In this document: positions 16,737 to 24,656 of the stretch, one piece after another
Layout: every line of letters starts with the position of its first letter
How positions within the stretch are numbered: position 1 is the first letter of the stretch
Origin: an uncultured Prevotella sp.
GTDB lineage: Bacteria; Bacteroidota; Bacteroidia; Bacteroidales; Bacteroidaceae
Direction of reading: 5' to 3'
Length of the DNA stretch: 64,000 bases
Assembly (NCBI GenBank): GCA_905196835.1
Contig: CAJJWN010000008.1
Span: 1-64,000 of the forward strand
Translations under genes and position numbers: made by a program
The notes under the pieces: generated by a model
Databases searched by the model: none
What the model was told of the DNA's origin: nothing
The model's input: only the letters and a program-made list of their open reading frames with translations

Positions 16737-17235
16737 AATAATGAAAAATGAATAATGAAAAATCAGAGTCAATGGATGATTTCAACAAGAAAGAATCGTT
16801 GATAAATGGTAAGACTTTGAAGTTCGCTTTGCGTATAATTGAAATGGTTAAGTATGTCAGGAGAAAAGATAATGAAAATGTCTTGACAAAGCAGGTGCTG
16901 CGTTCCGGCACATCCATTGGAGCTTCGGTGCGTGAGTCAGAATATGCTCAAAGTCAGTCAGATTTCATACATAAACTAAGCATCTCGTTGAAAGAAGCCA
17001 ATGAAACAAGGTATTGGTTATGCTTGTTGAATAAGGCTGGTTATATAGATGGCAACTCTTATGAAAGCATTAAGAAAGATTGTGACGAAATAATGGCAAT
17101 ATTAATAGCTTCAATAAAGACAGCAAAGTCGCATAACCAATGAATAGCTGAAAGAAAGTCCTTAATTCTTTATCATTCATTATTCATTCTTCATTAAAAA
17201 GATTATTCATTTTTCATTATTCATTCTTCATTAAA
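16737..17235. mobile_element. AT-rich cassette with a four-helix-bundle gene between inverted simple repeats
   Basis: The left edge is built of AATGAATAATGAAAAATG words (16735-16764). The right edge is built of their complements (TTATTCATTCTTCATTAAA words, about 17165-17235). Between them lies one gene. The base composition is much more AT-rich than the chrA genes on both sides. The arms begin 1-2 bp after the first chrA stop and end about 6 bp before the next start, so the cassette looks inserted into a two-gene operon. Confidence 0.65.
16748..17143 (+). CDS. Four-helix bundle protein (S23/IVP family)
   Basis: 131 residues, almost entirely helical. KTLKFALRIIEMVKYV, VLTKQVLRSGTSIGASVRES and EYAQSQSDFIHKLSISLKEA are the signature of the four-helix-bundle family found in 23S rRNA intervening sequences and related to the Avd accessory of diversity-generating retroelements. 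The first residues (MNNEKSES) are encoded by the flanking simple repeat, so the true start could be the Met at residue 9. No reverse transcriptase or template repeat is nearby. Cellular role unknown; homologues form nucleic-acid-binding oligomers. Confidence 0.92.
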   Translation: MNNEKSESMDDFNKKESLINGKTLKFALRIIEMVKYVRRKDNENVLTKQVLRSGTSIGASVRESEYAQSQSDFIHKLSISLKEANETRYWLCLLNKAGYIDGNSYESIKKDCDEIMAILIASIKTAKSHNQ

Positions 17236-17240
17236 TAATT

Positions 17241-17816
17241 ATGATTTTCTTAGAGCTTTTTATCACGTTTTTCCAAATCGGGCTGTTCGGTTTCGGTGGA
17301 GGTTACGGCATGTTGTCGCTCATACAGGGCGAGGTGGTGCACAACCACGCGTGGCTTACCACGTCGGAGTTCACCGACATTGTGGCAATCAGCCAGATGA
17401 CTCCCGGCCCAATCGGCATCAACTCGGCCACATATTGCGGCTATACGGCGGTGCACAACGCCGGGTTCGGCTACTGGATGTCCGTCCTCGGCAGCGTTAC
17501 TGCCACGTTTGCGCTCGTCCTTCCGTCGCTAATCCTTATGATATTGATAGCCAAACTGCTGATGAAGTACATGCAGACGCAGGCCGTTCAGAGCGTATTC
17601 TCCGGTCTGCGGCCCGCCGTTGTAGGCCTGTTGGCCGCCGCCACGCTGCTGCTCATGTCGCAGGAGAACTTCAGCGCGCCCGACGTCAACCCCTGGCAGT
17701 TCTGGATAAGCTGCTTTCTCTTCGTCGCGTCGTTCATCGGAACAAAGTATATGAAGATTAATCCCATCCGCATGATATGCTACGCAGGCGGCGCGGGACT
17801 GCTGTTGCTTTATTAG
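17241..17816 (+). CDS. Chromate transporter, half-size CHR protein 2
   Basis: 191 residues, one CHR domain: FQIGLFGFGGGYGMLSLIQG near the N-terminus, VAISQMTPGPIGINSATYCG at about 50-69, then a variable loop and several hydrophobic helices. It complements the half-size protein at 16187-16732. The two domains differ (SCPGVMAIN versus MTPGPIGIN), as do the N- and C-halves of long ChrA proteins. It begins just after the right arm of the inserted cassette. Confidence 0.92.
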   Translation: MIFLELFITFFQIGLFGFGGGYGMLSLIQGEVVHNHAWLTTSEFTDIVAISQMTPGPIGINSATYCGYTAVHNAGFGYWMSVLGSVTATFALVLPSLILMILIAKLLMKYMQTQAVQSVFSGLRPAVVGLLAAATLLLMSQENFSAPDVNPWQFWISCFLFVASFIGTKYMKINPIRMICYAGGAGLLLLY

Positions 17817-17920
17817 CAGACAAGCATACGAGTGACAAGCAGACAAGGAAATTAGCATAAAAAAGTGACAAGCATCAAGGCAAAATTCCTTGTCTGCTTG
17901 TCACTCGTCTGCTTGTCTCT
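17815..17920. terminator. GACAAGCAGACAAG long hairpin between convergent genes
   Basis: AGCAGACAAG and GTGACAAGCAGACAAGGAA on the left pair with TTCCTTGTCTGCTTGTCAC and GTCTGCTTGTCT on the right. It lies between the chrA stop (17816) and the stop of the minus-strand gene at 17927, as expected of a bidirectional terminator, though it is a locus-specific member of the simple inverted-repeat class. Confidence 0.6.
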
Positions 17921-17926
17921 ATAAAA

Positions 17927-18523
17927 TTACTGCCACGTTATAGGCACGTTCTTCAGCTGGATGAACGTCGAGAGGTCGTTGTCATATGAACGGCAGTCGT
18001 TGATGTCGACCATGTAGTCAACGTAAACAAGCACGAACGACTTTACCGTTGCGGGCACCTTGGCGATTTTTGCAAGCTCGAATTTCACCGGAACGCCTGC
18101 CGGCATGTTCTTATTGTCAGAGAAAGTGCTGCGTTCGTATTCGTTGCCGTCGGCGTCGTAAGCCTTAATGTTGTATTTGCCCATTGTCACACCAGTGTAG
18201 TTCAAGTCCTTCGACGTTGCCTTCAGGGTGATTGTCACCGTATTGCTGGCGGCGTTGCCGATGGCCTCGACGAACTCAACGTCGAAGTGCTTTGACGCCG
18301 GATTGCCAACGCTTACGCCCGACGCGCCCGTAATGAAGGTTGTCGCCGGGGAACTCGTGCTGGTCGTGCTGGTGCTTTCGGTGGTCTGTTCGCCGGTAAG
18401 GGCTTCCTTTACAACTCCTTTGGCGGCCTCTTTCAGCTTCTTGAAGAACTGGGCGTCGGCCTGCTGCGGTATTGCGAAGAGGGCTATCGCCACTACGCAA
18501 AGTGTTCTAATCATCTTTTTCAT
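17927..18523 (-). CDS. Secreted protein of unknown function
   Basis: 198 residues with a clear signal peptide (MKKMIRTLCVVAIALFAIPQ, cleavage likely after ADA). A basic helical stretch (FFKKLKEAAKGVVKEAL) and a Thr/Ser-rich linker (about 45-62) precede a beta-rich domain of about 130 residues with VTITLKATSKDLNYTGVTMG and KFELAKIAKVPATVKSFVLV. The fold may resemble DUF4352-type immunoglobulin-like domains, but I do not recognise it with confidence. It lies just downstream of an unknown membrane protein on the same strand. Confidence 0.75.
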   Translation of the reverse strand: MKKMIRTLCVVAIALFAIPQQADAQFFKKLKEAAKGVVKEALTGEQTTESTSTTSTSSPATTFITGASGVSVGNPASKHFDVEFVEAIGNAASNTVTITLKATSKDLNYTGVTMGKYNIKAYDADGNEYERSTFSDNKNMPAGVPVKFELAKIAKVPATVKSFVLVYVDYMVDINDCRSYDNDLSTFIQLKNVPITWQ

Positions 18524-18562
18524 AATCTCAATTTGGTTTTAGTTATACAATAATGTGCGTTG

Positions 18563-19369
18563 TCACTTGTTGTTTTCCCTGCGCTCGTCTATCTTCTTGT
18601 CGGCATTGTCACGCGATATGGAATCCACATGCAGGTGTCCGTCTTTGTCACGGAACATCATCTTCGGCTGTTCCACCTGCTGCCCCTTCGACATCAGGCT
18701 GTAAGCGTATATCCCGGCTATTACTATCACCGAGGCCGTCAGTATTTGCAGGAACAGCTCAATGAGGGCTACTATGAACAGGAACACCGCCAGGCAGACG
18801 GCTACCACGCAGATGACGGAGAACGCCGTGAACGCCGCTCCCTGACGCCAGCCCGCCGTGCGCACGTTGCGCATGAGAGCCCAGCCTATGCCGCCGAGCA
18901 CGAGCGCGAAGAACACGATGCTTACCACAACGTTCAGCGTTTCGTTGGAAACGCCGGCTACGCCCAGTATGATTGACAGGACGAGCGCCACGGGGAAGGT
19001 GAGGATGAGGCAGATGAACGTGGACTTGATGGCCAGCTCCTTGCCTATATGCTCTTCCACCGCGCCCTTGAAAAAGAACACTTGCAGTATCTGCATCGCG
19101 ATGAACAGGGCGAAGGGTATGAGCCTTACGAGCTTGGACCAGAAGCCGTACTCGTCTGATGTGCACCACCACATGCTGTTGCCGCCCAGCACTGCGTAGA
19201 TGGCTATCTCCAGAACGGTTGCCGCGAGCATACATCCGGCAGACGCGAATAGCAGCGTGCGCGACTTTGTTTCGCTCTTCATATATAGAAATGTTGTGGC
19301 GAAGGCCGCGGCTACGATGATGAACACGAGCCAGAATGGCAGGGTGGTAGACATTAGAAATTCTTTCAT
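18563..19369 (-). CDS. Polytopic membrane protein of unknown function
   Basis: 268 residues with about seven membrane helices, a short polar C-terminal tail (MMFRDKDGHLHVDSISRDNA) and no enzymatic motif. The frame is open to 19402; I choose MKEFLMSTTLPFW because the extra residues are polar. It lies 39 bp upstream of the secreted unknown at 17927-18523, so the two may be co-transcribed. Confidence 0.7.
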   Translation of the reverse strand: MKEFLMSTTLPFWLVFIIVAAAFATTFLYMKSETKSRTLLFASAGCMLAATVLEIAIYAVLGGNSMWWCTSDEYGFWSKLVRLIPFALFIAMQILQVFFFKGAVEEHIGKELAIKSTFICLILTFPVALVLSIILGVAGVSNETLNVVVSIVFFALVLGGIGWALMRNVRTAGWRQGAAFTAFSVICVVAVCLAVFLFIVALIELFLQILTASVIVIAGIYAYSLMSKGQQVEQPKMMFRDKDGHLHVDSISRDNADKKIDERRENNK

Positions 19370-19502
19370 TGCATTGTCTTTTGAAGTTGTTTTACATGGC
19401 AATCCGCAGCAGTTGCGGTGCTGTTATTTGGCAAAAGTAATGAAAACCTTGGTTTGTACAATAACGGTTTTCCGTGAAATTCCACGCCGCTTGCGCCGTC
19501 CG

Positions 19503-19619
19503 CGTAATTGCCTGATAATCAGCGGCGTTGCAAAAGGCCGTCTTTTGGCCTGTAAAACACGGCCTTTTAGCGTGCAATTGACGGCCTTTTGGAATGCAAA
19601 AGATGGTGAATTGGGGTTC
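19503..19619. repeat. Four-module element F (flank 19503-19531, modules 19532-19619)
   Basis: Modules begin at 19532, 19554, 19576 and 19598; the last is degraded (AAAAGATGGTGAATT). The flank GTAATTGCCTGATAATCAGC faces the start at 19369. Cores AAAAGGCCGTCTTTT then AAAACACGGCCTTTT match element J read in reverse. Confidence 0.9.
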
Positions 19620-19977
19620 ATCCGCAGTTTTGGTGTATAACGTATAAGTGCCAATCACGTCCCCGAAGGGGTAAAACCGCTTCGCGGAAATTAACAATTA
19701 ACAATTAAAAATTAAACCGTATTGTAGGTACTTGAGGTTTACTATCGCCCCCTTCGGGGACGGAATGTTTGCGGTGAAAGCCGACACGGAGGTTTAATTT
19801 TTCATTGTTCATTGTTAATTTCCGCACAGCGGACATACTTCTTCGAGGCCCTATTACCATGAATGCCAATACACCCGAACTGCGGATGAACCGCGTATTG
19901 GAGTTTATCCGCAAGCATAGTTGGACATCTTCGACGCCCTGCTGCGCTTTGTTGTTATCCAAAAGGTTTGCGGATTA
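19618..19977. repeat. Composite inverted-repeat island 2
   Basis: Arms of about 100 nt (about 19618-19720 and 19795-19894) carry TTCATCCGCAG and GCGGAAATTAACAATTAACA-type words in opposite orientation around a loop containing CGCCCCCTTCGGGG. The tail (19895-19977) ends in ATCCAAAAGGTTTGCGGAT. In reverse complement it aligns with 11227-11321, with about 70 bp extra in the middle. No believable gene lies in it; with element F it fills 19370-20068. Confidence 0.78.
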
Positions 19978-20042
19978 GCCGTCTCTTGGGTTAACAAAGG
20001 ATAAAATTAAAAGGATTAGTTTTATGATTAAAATATTTAGTT

Positions 20043-20050
20043 TATATTTG
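20043..20050 (+). promoter_or_regulatory. Probable -7 box for the GLPGLI gene
   Basis: TATATTTG 18 bp before the ATG at 20069, in a short AT-rich stretch. The -33 element is a poor match. Confidence 0.5.
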
Positions 20051-20068
20051 CATGGCTGATAAAAAACA

Positions 20069-20920
20069 ATGGTTATGAAAACAGTTTTATTGTCATTGGC
20101 TATGTTTGCTCCGCTTTTCGTTAATGCGCAGATTAAAATCGGAGGCGACCTTCCGCCCATCCTGCCGATTGAAAAGGCCGTATTCGACTCTGCCTGGGTG
20201 AAGGTTTACTATGAATACGCTTATAGGCCGGACTCCACCCGGCATGACAAATGGCGCAGGGGGCAGACCGTGTTGCTGCTCGGCGGCAGATACACGGGCT
20301 TCATGGATTATTATTCGCTGCGGTCAGACTCGCTCAACGACGCCTTCTACAACGAAAAACGTTCGCCCATGGAGCTGGTGGGTCCTATGATAGGACTGAT
20401 GCGCAACAGTCAATACGACCGTCCGTTAGTGATAAACAACGCCGACAATACGGCCACGGTGCAGCTCGGAAGTTTCCTGAAAGTGGAGTACAGGCAGCAG
20501 CTTGAACCCCTTAACTGGACTGTGCTCGGCGGCGACAGCGTAATAGCCGGTGTGCACTGCAAGAAGGCCGCGTGCCGCATGGGCGGCAGGGACTGGACGG
20601 CCTGGTATTCGGAAGAGTATAACATGCCAGTCGGCCCGTATCTTTTCCGAGGCTTGCCGGGGCTGATTTTCGCCGTAAGCGATACGAAGAACAACTATAC
20701 GTTCACGCTGAACGGCCTCCAGATGCTGCCCGAGGCCGAGCCTGTTTACCTGCGTGCGAATGACGACATGCTGAAACTGTCGCGTGAAGACGCGTTCAAA
20801 GCCAGGCGCAATGAGAACGACGACCCGATGACAGCAATCAAAATGAGCGGCAAGACTGTGTTTGTCGAAGACAGGGGTGACTACAAGCCAAATCCTTACA
20901 ATCCGATAGAATTGGAGTGA
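20069..20920 (+). CDS. GLPGLI-family protein
   Basis: 283-residue exported protein named after its motif, seen here as YLFRGLPGLIFAVSD (about residues 190-204). The signal peptide is MVMKTVLLSLAMFAPLFVNA; translation could also begin at the second Met (20075). Upstream of the motif, WYSEEYNMPVGPY is typical too. GLPGLI proteins of Bacteroidetes are usually encoded next to a carboxypeptidase-regulatory/beta-barrel outer-membrane protein, exactly the arrangement here. Biochemical role unknown. Confidence 0.9.
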   Translation: MVMKTVLLSLAMFAPLFVNAQIKIGGDLPPILPIEKAVFDSAWVKVYYEYAYRPDSTRHDKWRRGQTVLLLGGRYTGFMDYYSLRSDSLNDAFYNEKRSPMELVGPMIGLMRNSQYDRPLVINNADNTATVQLGSFLKVEYRQQLEPLNWTVLGGDSVIAGVHCKKAACRMGGRDWTAWYSEEYNMPVGPYLFRGLPGLIFAVSDTKNNYTFTLNGLQMLPEAEPVYLRANDDMLKLSREDAFKARRNENDDPMTAIKMSGKTVFVEDRGDYKPNPYNPIELE

Positions 20921-20933
20921 TTTGTGCCGTCCT

Positions 20934-21050
20934 TGTAAGTCGTTGATAATCAGCGGCGTTGCAAAAGGCCGTCTTTCGCATTGTAAAACATGGCCTTTTA
21001 GCGTGCAAAACGCGGCCTTTTGCAAGGCGAAAGACGGCCAACGGCAAAAC
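20934..21050. repeat. Four-module element G (flank 20934-20962, modules 20963-21050)
   Basis: Modules begin at 20963, 20985, 21007 and 21029 with cores AAAAGGCCGTCTTTC, AAAACATGGCCTTTT, AAAACGCGGCCTTTT and GAAAGACGGCCAACG. The flank GTAAGTCGTTGATAATCAGC faces the end of the preceding gene, one of two exceptions to the usual orientation. Confidence 0.9.
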
Positions 21051-21075
21051 CGTAGGGCTTGGATGTGAAAATAAA

Positions 21076-23898
21076 ATGACAGTGATGAATATTGAAAGAC
21101 ATATTAACGGTATGCCGTCAGGCGGCACGTCGGCAGGCGCGAAACGCCATGTCGGCTCTGTGCAGGCCGCTTTCCGGGGTAAGGGCGGATGCGCTTTGCC
21201 GCCCGGTTGCCGTGTCCTTGCCGCCGTTCTGCTGCTCGTCCTTTTCGCCATACCCTGCATGGCGCAGCCGTCCGCGCGTACTATTACGGGCACGGTGGCC
21301 GACCAAAAGACGGGCAAGGCCGTAAGCTATGTCACCGTGAAGGCGCTCAATGCCGCCGACTCGCTGCTCTCTTACGCCATGACCGGCGGCGACGGGGCGT
21401 TCACACTGACGCTTAATGAGGGAACGACAGCCGTGGAGTTCACCCTGATGGGGTACGAGACGAAGCGCATCAGCGTAGGGAACATGCGCCGGGGGATGCG
21501 CGTAAGCCTCGCCCCGAGCGGCATAATGCTGAAAGAACTGACGGTGAAGGCGCGCCCGATAGAGCGGCACAAGGACACGCTCAACTACAACGTGGCGGCG
21601 TTTCAGGGCAAGGAAGACCGCTACATAGAAGATGTGCTCAAGAAACTGCCAGGCATCGAGGTGGCCGCCAACGGCGCAATATCATATCAGGGCAAGCCCA
21701 TCAACAAGTTCAACATCGAGGGGCAGGACTTGCTCGGCAACCAATACAACCAAGCTACGCGCAACCTGCCGGCCGATGCGGTGGCCACGGTGCAGGTGAT
21801 AGAGAACGACCAGCCCGTCCGCGCGCTGAAAGACCGCGTGCCGTCAGACAAGGCCACGCTCAACATAAAGCTGAAGCAAGACTACAGGCTGCGCCCCTTC
21901 GGCGAAGCTGTGGGCGGCATTGGCAGCACGGACGGCGTGCTGTGGAACAACCGCCTGACGCTAATCGGCGTGGGACGGAAGAACCAGGCCTTCGTCACCG
22001 CACGCATGAACAACAACGGCGAGGACTTATCCGCCGACACGGAGGAGCACATCGACTACACCGACATATACAGCTACGCGCCCCTGCCGCCGCAGATGGT
22101 GCAGGACGGAAGCGCCGCCGAGCCGCCCGTAAGCCGGCGGCGTTACCTTAGGAACAAGTCGTACACCGCCGGGCTAAACTTCCTCCGCCGCGCCGGACGC
22201 TACGGCTCGCTGCGCATGAACATTACTTACTACGGCACGTCAGACCGTTCCGAGGACAGCACCTATAACTTTTACGGCGGCGACGAGACGCTTTCCTTGT
22301 ACGAAGCCAACCGCCGCAAGGCGCGGCAACACACCTTCATGCCCCGCCTGCGCTATGAGCTTAACGCCCCGAAGGTGTACCTTGAAGACGAGCTTACAGG
22401 CTCTTTGACCTTCCAAGAACAGCATACCAGCAACGAGCTGGCAAGCAAACAAGGCGCGGCGGCAGGCTCCATTCCCAATGGGGAGGGGTGTGTAGAGGCT
22501 TCTTCTGCCGCCTGTCTGCTAAACGAACGCACCGTGCGCCATCCCGGCTACGTGCAGAACAAGCTGCGCATGACCGTCAACACCGGCCCACACTCTTATT
22601 CCGTCAGTTCCCTTCTGCGCTACTTCCGCCGCAGCGAGACGCTATGCGTAAGCCAAAGCGACGGCGGAGCGCAGGGCGTAACCACCGCCCTTAACGCTCC
22701 GTCCGTCCTTGCTTCATCTGCCCTTTACGCCCTTTCGCAACGCCTTGAGCTTGAAAGGCTGATGACGCGCAACAGCGTCGGCACGCGCTTTTACATCGGG
22801 CAGAACAGCCTTGAGCTGCAATATGCCTTCGGGCTGCGTTCGGACAACATGTCCGTTGACGGCGGCAAAGGCTGCCATACCATGTACATGAAGCATTCGT
22901 TAAGGCCGGAATACGTGTTGAAGTACCGCCGCGGCCACGTAACGCTCGATGTTCCGGTGAGTTTTTTTACGTCGCGCATAGCCTGGAGCGGTGCCGGTGG
23001 CGGCACGAAGGTGTACCTTTCGCCTTCGGTAAGCTGGCGGCACGAGTTCTCGCCGTTCTGGCGCATGAACATGTCGGGCGGCTTTGGACAGGACGAGGAC
23101 GCCGACGTGATGACCCCTGCGGAGTATTGCAGCACTTACCGCACGCGCGTATTGACAGCCGACCGCATAGGATGGACGCGCTCGGCGAGGGCGTCAGTAT
23201 CGTTCAGCTACGCCAACGTAGTCACCATGTTCGTGTGGAATTTCATGGCGATGGCCTCGTGGAGCACGCGCGACCACTACAACGAGTACACCTACGGCGG
23301 GCAGTTTACCGAGGTAAGGCCCGTGTGGAGCGACGTGCATACGCGCATGTTGTTCGTCATGACGTCGGCCGACAAGACGTTTACGCGCGCCGGCCTGTCG
23401 CTGAAAAGCACCCTGAACTACAACCGCACCACGCTGCCCGTGGCGCAGAACGGTGTCAAGACCGCCATAACGGGCAACGTGATGGCGGCGGCCGTGACCC
23501 TGCGGTGGAGCAAGCTGCGGTGGCTCACGGTGTCGTTGCGCCCTACGCTTAACGTGACATGGCAAGACCCATCCCTGTGGAGCACCGGACACAACACGCT
23601 GAAGAGCCTTTACAACGTGGCCGACGTGCATCTCTTCCCTTTCAAAGGCTTTGACGTAAGCCTGCAATGGGAGTACAACGCGCTCGAGGTGGAGCGCGGG
23701 CGGTTCCGCCGCAACAGTTTCCTTGACGCCGCCGTGCGCTATGCGGCTACAAAGAGGTTGGAGTTTCGCGTGCAGATGAGCAACCTGCTCGACCGCGACA
23801 CATACAGCGAGGCGTCGTTCACAGGGCTTAATTACAGCTATTTCAGTCTGCCGTTGCGCGGCCGCGAGGTGCTTTTCTCCGTGGCGTTCAACATCTGA
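21076..23898 (+). CDS. Outer-membrane beta-barrel protein with CarboxypepD_reg-like domain
   Basis: Partner of the GLPGLI gene. After a long N-terminal leader and a hydrophobic signal (VLAAVLLLVLFAIPCMA, about residues 47-63 from the chosen start) comes ITGTVADQKTGKAVSYVTV, the carboxypeptidase-regulatory-like domain, then a plug-like region (GIEVAANGAISYQGKPINKF) and a long barrel. The frame extends upstream through element G, so an ATG at 21076 or 21085 is the likely start; length is about 940 residues. TonB-receptor-like architecture without a susD partner suggests a non-SusC barrel. Residues encoded near 22466-22504 look like an inserted repeat. Function unknown. Confidence 0.85.
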   Translation: MTVMNIERHINGMPSGGTSAGAKRHVGSVQAAFRGKGGCALPPGCRVLAAVLLLVLFAIPCMAQPSARTITGTVADQKTGKAVSYVTVKALNAADSLLSYAMTGGDGAFTLTLNEGTTAVEFTLMGYETKRISVGNMRRGMRVSLAPSGIMLKELTVKARPIERHKDTLNYNVAAFQGKEDRYIEDVLKKLPGIEVAANGAISYQGKPINKFNIEGQDLLGNQYNQATRNLPADAVATVQVIENDQPVRALKDRVPSDKATLNIKLKQDYRLRPFGEAVGGIGSTDGVLWNNRLTLIGVGRKNQAFVTARMNNNGEDLSADTEEHIDYTDIYSYAPLPPQMVQDGSAAEPPVSRRRYLRNKSYTAGLNFLRRAGRYGSLRMNITYYGTSDRSEDSTYNFYGGDETLSLYEANRRKARQHTFMPRLRYELNAPKVYLEDELTGSLTFQEQHTSNELASKQGAAAGSIPNGEGCVEASSAACLLNERTVRHPGYVQNKLRMTVNTGPHSYSVSSLLRYFRRSETLCVSQSDGGAQGVTTALNAPSVLASSALYALSQRLELERLMTRNSVGTRFYIGQNSLELQYAFGLRSDNMSVDGGKGCHTMYMKHSLRPEYVLKYRRGHVTLDVPVSFFTSRIAWSGAGGGTKVYLSPSVSWRHEFSPFWRMNMSGGFGQDEDADVMTPAEYCSTYRTRVLTADRIGWTRSARASVSFSYANVVTMFVWNFMAMASWSTRDHYNEYTYGGQFTEVRPVWSDVHTRMLFVMTSADKTFTRAGLSLKSTLNYNRTTLPVAQNGVKTAITGNVMAAAVTLRWSKLRWLTVSLRPTLNVTWQDPSLWSTGHNTLKSLYNVADVHLFPFKGFDVSLQWEYNALEVERGRFRRNSFLDAAVRYAATKRLEFRVQMSNLLDRDTYSEASFTGLNYSYFSLPLRGREVLFSVAFNI
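22466..22504. repeat. C/G-rich hairpin-like repeat inside the barrel gene
   Basis: CTCCATTCCCAATGGGGAGG followed by GGTGTGTAGAGGCTTC resembles the intergenic C/G-rich family in sequence and order. It encodes a Gly/Ser/Cys-rich stretch (GSIPNGEGCVEASS). Confidence 0.45.
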
Positions 23899-24016
23899 CG
23901 GTGCAAAGCCTGATGAAAATTGTAAGCAAAACGAACGCTTTTTCTTATACATTTTGCCGCCGCCTTGTTCTTGTATGATATTGTTTAACTAACCGGCTTG
24001 TGTCTGCTTACAAAGT

Positions 24017-24104
24017 AAAATGCCGCCTTTCGCACTGCAAAAGACCGTCTTTTGCAGTGCGATTGACGGCATTTTGGAATGCGAAAGACGGCCTTTTATA
24101 GAAC
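24017..24104. repeat. Four-module element H
   Basis: Modules begin at 24017, 24039, 24061 and 24083 with cores AAAATGCCGCCTTTC, AAAAGACCGTCTTTT, GATTGACGGCATTTT and GAAAGACGGCCTTTT. I see no clear flank. It lies between the 3' ends of convergent genes. Confidence 0.88.
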
Positions 24105-24141
24105 GCAACGTGGCGAGCCGTGATGCGGCCCGCCACGTTGC
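24105..24141. terminator. Perfect 11-bp stem between convergent genes
   Basis: GCAACGTGGCG ... CGCCACGTTGC with a 15-nt loop, 27 bp from the ispF stop and next to element H. Good candidate for a shared terminator of the barrel gene and ispF. Confidence 0.6.
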
Positions 24142-24168
24142 ATGGTCTGTTAGCTTTCGGTTTAAGTG

Positions 24169-24645
24169 CTATTTCGTGATTAACGCCACGGCGTATGCGC
24201 TCATTCCCTCCTCGCGCCCGGTAAAACCGAGCCGCTCGGTGGTGGTGGCCTTGATTGATATTTGGTCTTCGTCAACGCCCATTACTTCGGCCAGGCAAGC
24301 CTTCATGGCCGGCACGTGAGGGTTGATTTTTGGCCGTTCGGCGCACACGGTGGCGTCGATGTTGCCCACGCGGTAGCCCTTTGTGGCGATGAGCTGCACC
24401 GTCTTGCGCAGCAGCAGTTTGCTGTCAACATTGAGAGTGTCCGCCGACGTGTCGGGGAAGTGATAGCCTATGTCGCGCATGTTGGCCGCGCCGAGCAGCG
24501 CGTCGCATATTGCATGGATGAGCACATCGGCGTCGCTGTGCCCCAACAGGCCCGTGGTGTGCTCTATTTTAATCCCCCCGAGCCACAGCTCGCGCCCCTC
24601 GACGAGGCGGTGAACGTCGTAACCTAAGCCTACACGAATATCCAT
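24169..24645 (-). CDS. ispF: 2-C-methyl-D-erythritol 2,4-cyclodiphosphate synthase
   Basis: Fifth step of the MEP isoprenoid pathway, forming the cyclodiphosphate with release of CMP. At 158 residues it has normal length. Metal ligands are in GLGYDVHRL (Asp10, His12) and in GLLGHSDADVLIHAICDALLG; other family signatures are DIGYHFPDT and the C-terminal TTTERLGFTGREEG. The gene follows porV by 11 bp on the minus strand and is the last gene of the FAH-porU-porV-ispF run. Confidence 0.97.
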   Translation of the reverse strand: MDIRVGLGYDVHRLVEGRELWLGGIKIEHTTGLLGHSDADVLIHAICDALLGAANMRDIGYHFPDTSADTLNVDSKLLLRKTVQLIATKGYRVGNIDATVCAERPKINPHVPAMKACLAEVMGVDEDQISIKATTTERLGFTGREEGMSAYAVALITK

Positions 24646-24656
24646 AAATCAAATAA

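Noticed and set aside
16748..17143. Four-helix-bundle gene as the Avd of a diversity-generating retroelement
   Set aside because: No reverse transcriptase, template repeat or variable-repeat target is visible within the window.
16187..17816. Frameshifted single chrA gene
   Set aside because: Each half has its own start, complete CHR domain and stop; two-gene chrA pairs are a known arrangement.
19705..19962. Minus-strand frame of 85 codons
   Set aside because: Entirely inside composite repeat island 2.
20959..21075. Longer N-terminus for the barrel protein
   Set aside because: The extra 39 codons are encoded by element G and precede an otherwise normal leader and signal sequence.
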